A stretch of DNA of 64,000 nt, from NCBI GenBank assembly GCA_016288205.1, contig JAEEYO010000015.1, forward strand, positions 141,826 through 205,825, written 5' to 3'. The position numbers and the translations under genes are program-made. The notes below the pieces were generated by a model that saw nothing but the letters and a program-made list of their open reading frames with translations, was not told where the DNA came from and made no database searches. How positions within the stretch are numbered: the stretch's first letter is position 1; every line of letters begins with the position of its first letter. Source of the DNA: Treponema sp. GTDB taxonomy: Bacteria > Spirochaetota > Spirochaetia > Treponematales > Treponemataceae. Of this stretch, positions 61,361 to 64,000 are shown in pieces.

Positions 61361-62206
61361 CTACTCTCCATTCGCTTCGGATATATATTCATAAACACTT
61401 GGGGCAAAATTTATCGACGCAGGAATTAATGTATAATCCGTTATCCACCACATTGTTGCTTTATTATAAGACATGAAGCGTCCTGTTGCGGCATAATATG
61501 GTCTGCCATTCGATTTTAAACAGAAACTGAACAGCGGACTTTTTGCAACAGCTCCATTGAGTATTCCTGTTGAAGCCCCGAGTCCTATGCCGTCAAAAAC
61601 GAAGCCTATCCAAGCAAATGCAAGTGCCGCTCCATTTTCCTTTGATGGATTTTCATAATAATCCATACTTATACAAGTAACATTTATGCTATCATTAAAT
61701 ACCAAAGCTCCAGCCAGCCAAGGCGTTAATGCAGGACATACAAAAATTGATACACCGGTTGCAACGCCTAGTGCAATTCCTGTAAATGTACAAAGACTTT
61801 CTGTATTATCTCTTGTCCATCCATTACTTGGAAAAAGCTTGTTATAATATTCATTAATGGCATCATCATTTGAAAAAACATGGCTAGTTGAACCTTTTAA
61901 TGCAATGCCCTCAACCTTGGGATTTCCTGCGGTACCATATTTGTATGAGCCATAATAAGCTTTTACTGCATTATCAAAATCATTGTCATCACCATAGTTT
62001 ACTGTAATGTACGCTTTTTTATCTAAGATTTCAACATCAAATTTTCCATCCGGGTCTATATAGCGTACAGGATTGTTCCCGGCGTAGTGGTACAAATCGC
62101 CATAATACGGAATATTTTTACGCCGGATTTCTAGATATTTCCCGACTGAAATCCAGTTTTTGAATGGGGAGGAATTAGGATTTTTTAAGCAAAGTTGTGT
62201 ATTCAT
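61361..62206 (-). CDS. RHS-core protein 6 with broken core and hydrophobic tip
   Basis: A 281-residue product started at MNTQLCLKNPNS (GGAG box 10 bases ahead). It has only the last part of the core (GDLYHYAGNNPVRYIDPDG). The YMGARYLDPKYSRW half is replaced by unrelated sequence, and a decayed copy of part of it lies upstream at 62278-62350. The tip has two hydrophobic stretches (FTGIALGVATGVSIFVCPALTP; LAFAWIGFVFDGIGLGAS) that suggest membrane insertion. The gene may have been re-started after an insertion-deletion. Confidence 0.62.
   Translation of the reverse strand: MNTQLCLKNPNSSPFKNWISVGKYLEIRRKNIPYYGDLYHYAGNNPVRYIDPDGKFDVEILDKKAYITVNYGDDNDFDNAVKAYYGSYKYGTAGNPKVEGIALKGSTSHVFSNDDAINEYYNKLFPSNGWTRDNTESLCTFTGIALGVATGVSIFVCPALTPWLAGALVFNDSINVTCISMDYYENPSKENGAALAFAWIGFVFDGIGLGASTGILNGAVAKSPLFSFCLKSNGRPYYAATGRFMSYNKATMWWITDYTLIPASINFAPSVYEYISEANGE
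62045..62104 (-). repeat. RHS-core repeat, copy 5 (3' part only)
   Basis: Only the GDLYHYAGNNPVRYIDPDG-encoding end of the core is retained here; identity to the other copies stops sharply at 62104. Confidence 0.8.
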
Positions 62207-62277
62207 AAAAAATATTCTCCTTTCACTAAATGCATGGGTGAAAACAATCTTTTTTAACTTGCCCATTATGTCCGTTG

Positions 62278-62350
62278 TTGGGATTATAGATGCCTCTCAC
62301 ACCTAGCAAACTGTCTGTATTTTACGAGTTCCTTTTGCAGCTGAAAGTAT
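62278..62350 (-). pseudogene. Decayed RHS-core segment of copy 5
   Basis: GGGATTATAGATGCCTC and the following bases align with the core segment that encodes AAGKGNSENAGNLPGMGGIYN in other copies, with several changes that destroy the frame. It sits upstream of the surviving copy-5 end, in the order expected if the core had been split by an insertion or a rearrangement. Confidence 0.65.
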
Positions 62351-62415
62351 TCTATCATAAACCACCTCGAAAAACTGAAGTTTTTTGAGAAATTTTTATA
62401 AAAATAGATTTACTG

Positions 62416-62799
62416 CTATTTAGGTAATATAAAAATTTCATCCAAATTCCTTGTGTTACATTCCTGTATATTCAAAGAGTCAAGTTTGTGTTCTTTGTCA
62501 AGAAAGCAAACGCATAGATATGTTTTACTTAAAAATGGATTTATCTCATGTTCAAAATAAATTAGAACGATGGGGCAATACATTTTATACGATAACTCAT
62601 ACATGGCTTCTTCTAAAACATTTTCCTCTGATGTTGATAATTTATCACAGACCTTTTTCTTTGTGTCATTGATTAGTTCCAAATACTCATTATCTTTCTC
62701 TTGCGATGCAATTTCTTTTACTACAAGAGATGAATCTGCAAATACATCAAAACCAAATAAAATAAATAAAATACAGATAAATTGTTTTTTAATGTTCAT
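62416..62799 (-). CDS. Predicted immunity protein 7 (secreted)
   Basis: A 127-residue protein with a signal peptide (MNIKKQFICILFILFGFDVFA). The mature part (SSLVVKEIASQEKDNEYLELI; EEAMYELSYKMYCPIVLIYFEHE; CFLDKEHKLDSLNIQECN) has no family I recognise. Its ATG lies inside the last codons of tip gene 7 (11-base overlap) with an AGGAGATAAAGG box, so translation is surely coupled. Confidence 0.6.
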   Translation of the reverse strand: MNIKKQFICILFILFGFDVFADSSLVVKEIASQEKDNEYLELINDTKKKVCDKLSTSEENVLEEAMYELSYKMYCPIVLIYFEHEINPFLSKTYLCVCFLDKEHKLDSLNIQECNTRNLDEIFILPK

Positions 62800-63715
62800 C
62801 CTTTATCTCCTGCAATATTTTTTTTGTAAGTTCCTTTGCATATTTCTCTCTGGGACGATTTTTATAATCAAAGTTTTTATCCTCTGTTTTACATTTTTCA
62901 TTCCATAATTCTGCCCCATAAGACATACAATCTGCGGCATGACATACTTCTTCTGATAAAACTTCATAGAGGTTAAGATTTTTCGAATATATCCTGGTCA
63001 GATCAATGTTTACAAAAATTGCTTGTATTTCGTTATCTGTTTTTGACTCAGTTCTAGTTATGATCTTACCCTTATCATCTAAGCCTAAAGTTTTTATTTC
63101 TAAAGTAATTGGCGAATCATTTGTAGTTGTATTTCCTGCATATTCATCTTTATGGGTCGAAAATATAACAATACATTTTTGATTAATATCATTTTTATCT
63201 GAAAGTAATTTGTTAAATTGTTTCTTAAAAGTAGAACTGTTATTGTATAAATACTCAATAGCGTCACACAGGCCGTTGTTTAAATTTTTATAAACGAGTC
63301 TTCCATCCGGGTCCAAATACTTCACCGGATTGTTTGCAGCGTATGCATACAAATCGCCATTGATGTGATTAAACACCCCTCCCATACCGGGCAAATTACC
63401 TGCATTTTCTGAATTTCCTTTGCCGGCAGCAGGTATATACTCCCCCAACGCAGGATCCACGCTGATCCAGCGGCTGTACTTGGGGTCCAGGTATCGTGCA
63501 CCCATATATATATTTCCTTGAGGTGCATTAAGTTGGGGTGTTTTTTGAACGCGGGAATTTTGGAGTTCTGTCGTGTCATTTAGCAGGAATGAGTAGCAGA
63601 GGAGTAAGATGAACAAGTCCACAGTGGAATCCATCCCCGTGGAGTGCTCTGATGAGGTTATGAACAGAAGATTAAGACGATTATGGATTCTTTGTTTCAT
63701 TGCAATGTTGGTCAT
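62789..63715 (-). CDS. Short RHS-core protein 7 with EExxH metallopeptidase-like tip
   Basis: A 308-residue protein: leader (LLFITSSEHSTGMD; LFILLLCYSFLLND), core (QGNIYMGARYLDPKYSRW to NNPVKYLDPDG), and a tip of about 165 residues. The tip segment VLSEEVCHAADCMSYGAELW, near residue 255, resembles the zinc site of NleD/M91-type effector peptidases, but the first His is Glu (EEVCH for HExxH). It may use another metal set or be inactive. The immunity gene overlaps its end. Coding is AT-rich like the rest of the array. Confidence 0.72.
   Translation of the reverse strand: MTNIAMKQRIHNRLNLLFITSSEHSTGMDSTVDLFILLLCYSFLLNDTTELQNSRVQKTPQLNAPQGNIYMGARYLDPKYSRWISVDPALGEYIPAAGKGNSENAGNLPGMGGVFNHINGDLYAYAANNPVKYLDPDGRLVYKNLNNGLCDAIEYLYNNSSTFKKQFNKLLSDKNDINQKCIVIFSTHKDEYAGNTTTNDSPITLEIKTLGLDDKGKIITRTESKTDNEIQAIFVNIDLTRIYSKNLNLYEVLSEEVCHAADCMSYGAELWNEKCKTEDKNFDYKNRPREKYAKELTKKILQEIKDEH
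63305..63690 (-). repeat. RHS leader-plus-core DNA repeat, copy 6
   Basis: The rightmost full copy in the window, with leader and core matching copies 2-4. Confidence 0.85.
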
Positions 63716-63772
63716 TTTTTTCCTATTTTAAGAACTTCTACCAGTCAATTTCATTTGCTTACCTTCATGTTA

Positions 63773-64000
63773 TCAAAAAGCTTCTTTCACAATATAAAAA
63801 CAATTGTTTTCATAATCTGTTATTATAAATGAAGTCGAATCAAAGCTCCAGTCAGGATTCAGTAGAAATTGGCTGTTGCATTCTATAGTCTCTGTTTGGA
63901 TGGACTTGTTTTTCAAATTCAAAATATAACACCGCAATTCGTTGTTATCCGTAATCGACTCATAAAACACAAAGAGTTTTTTGTCTGGTGAAATCAAACA
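63773..64000 (-). CDS. C-terminal part of an unidentified gene, continues past the window
   Basis: An open minus-strand frame reaches the window edge. The visible 74 residues (FVFYESITDNNELRCYILNLK; FLLNPDWSFDSTSFIITDYENNCFYIV) look beta-propeller-like. It may be the immunity gene of the next RHS module. No start is seen. Confidence 0.5.
   Translation of the reverse strand, partial: CLISPDKKLFVFYESITDNNELRCYILNLKNKSIQTETIECNSQFLLNPDWSFDSTSFIITDYENNCFYIVKEAF

Noticed and set aside
54559..63715. CRISPR-like repetition in the last 10 kb
   Set aside because: The repeats are gene-length coding cores of 250-400 bases with unrelated coding sequence between them; no short regular repeats or spacers are present.

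Overview
The window reads as chromosomal DNA of a spirochaete, most likely a host-associated Treponema. Four things point there: the gene order tRNA-Thr / rpmG / tRNA-Trp / secE / nusG / rplKAJL / rpoBC / rpsLG / tuf / S10 operon; an EF-Tu of 398 residues; relaxed spirochaetal lipoboxes; and RHS-core cassettes of the type carried in many copies by treponemes. The species assignment is inference. Roughly the first 53 kb has a balanced base composition, while the last 10 kb is clearly AT-rich.

1-20.8 kb (minus strand): one long information-processing block. It is transcribed leftwards from a near-consensus promoter at 20808-20836. In order come tRNA-Thr, rpmG, tRNA-Trp, secE, nusG, rplK, rplA, rplJ, rplL, rpoB, rpoC, rpsL and rpsG with an intrinsic terminator. 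Then, after a 0.6 kb gap, tuf and the S10/spc genes run from rpsJ to rplN, which is cut by the window edge. fusA is absent from its usual place between rpsG and tuf.

20.9-53.2 kb: housekeeping, signalling and envelope genes. They include a serine acetyltransferase with a promoter and terminator-like hairpin in front of it, radA, a phosphofructokinase with an ATP-type active-site signature, a large lipoprotein gene interrupted at a 9-base G tract, a ligand-sensing diguanylate cyclase, two chemoreceptors, rlmE, a LysM/M23 peptidase, a TraB/GumN lipoprotein, an esterase relative that has lost its nucleophile, dnaX-ybaB-recR, an Rpn nuclease beside an Abi HEPN gene, type III glutamine synthetase behind a promoter-terminator leader, a degenerate-GH3/GHL10 fusion, and an orphan ABC substrate-binding lipoprotein.

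53.2-53.9 kb: a small insertion-sequence graveyard with IS3-like and IS256-like transposase remnants plus two strong hairpins.

53.9-64.0 kb (minus strand): the most unusual part. It is a tandem array of short RHS-repeat-associated-core genes, each with its own start codon, a conserved leader of about 60 residues, the core, and then an unrelated C-terminal tip. Each is followed directly by a small unrelated gene whose ribosome-binding site usually lies in or next to the end of the tip gene. I read these as seven toxin/immunity modules. One toxin has been reduced to a fragment and one has a broken core. The predicted location of each immunity protein (cytosolic, signal-peptide bearing or membrane-spanning) suggests where the matching tip acts.
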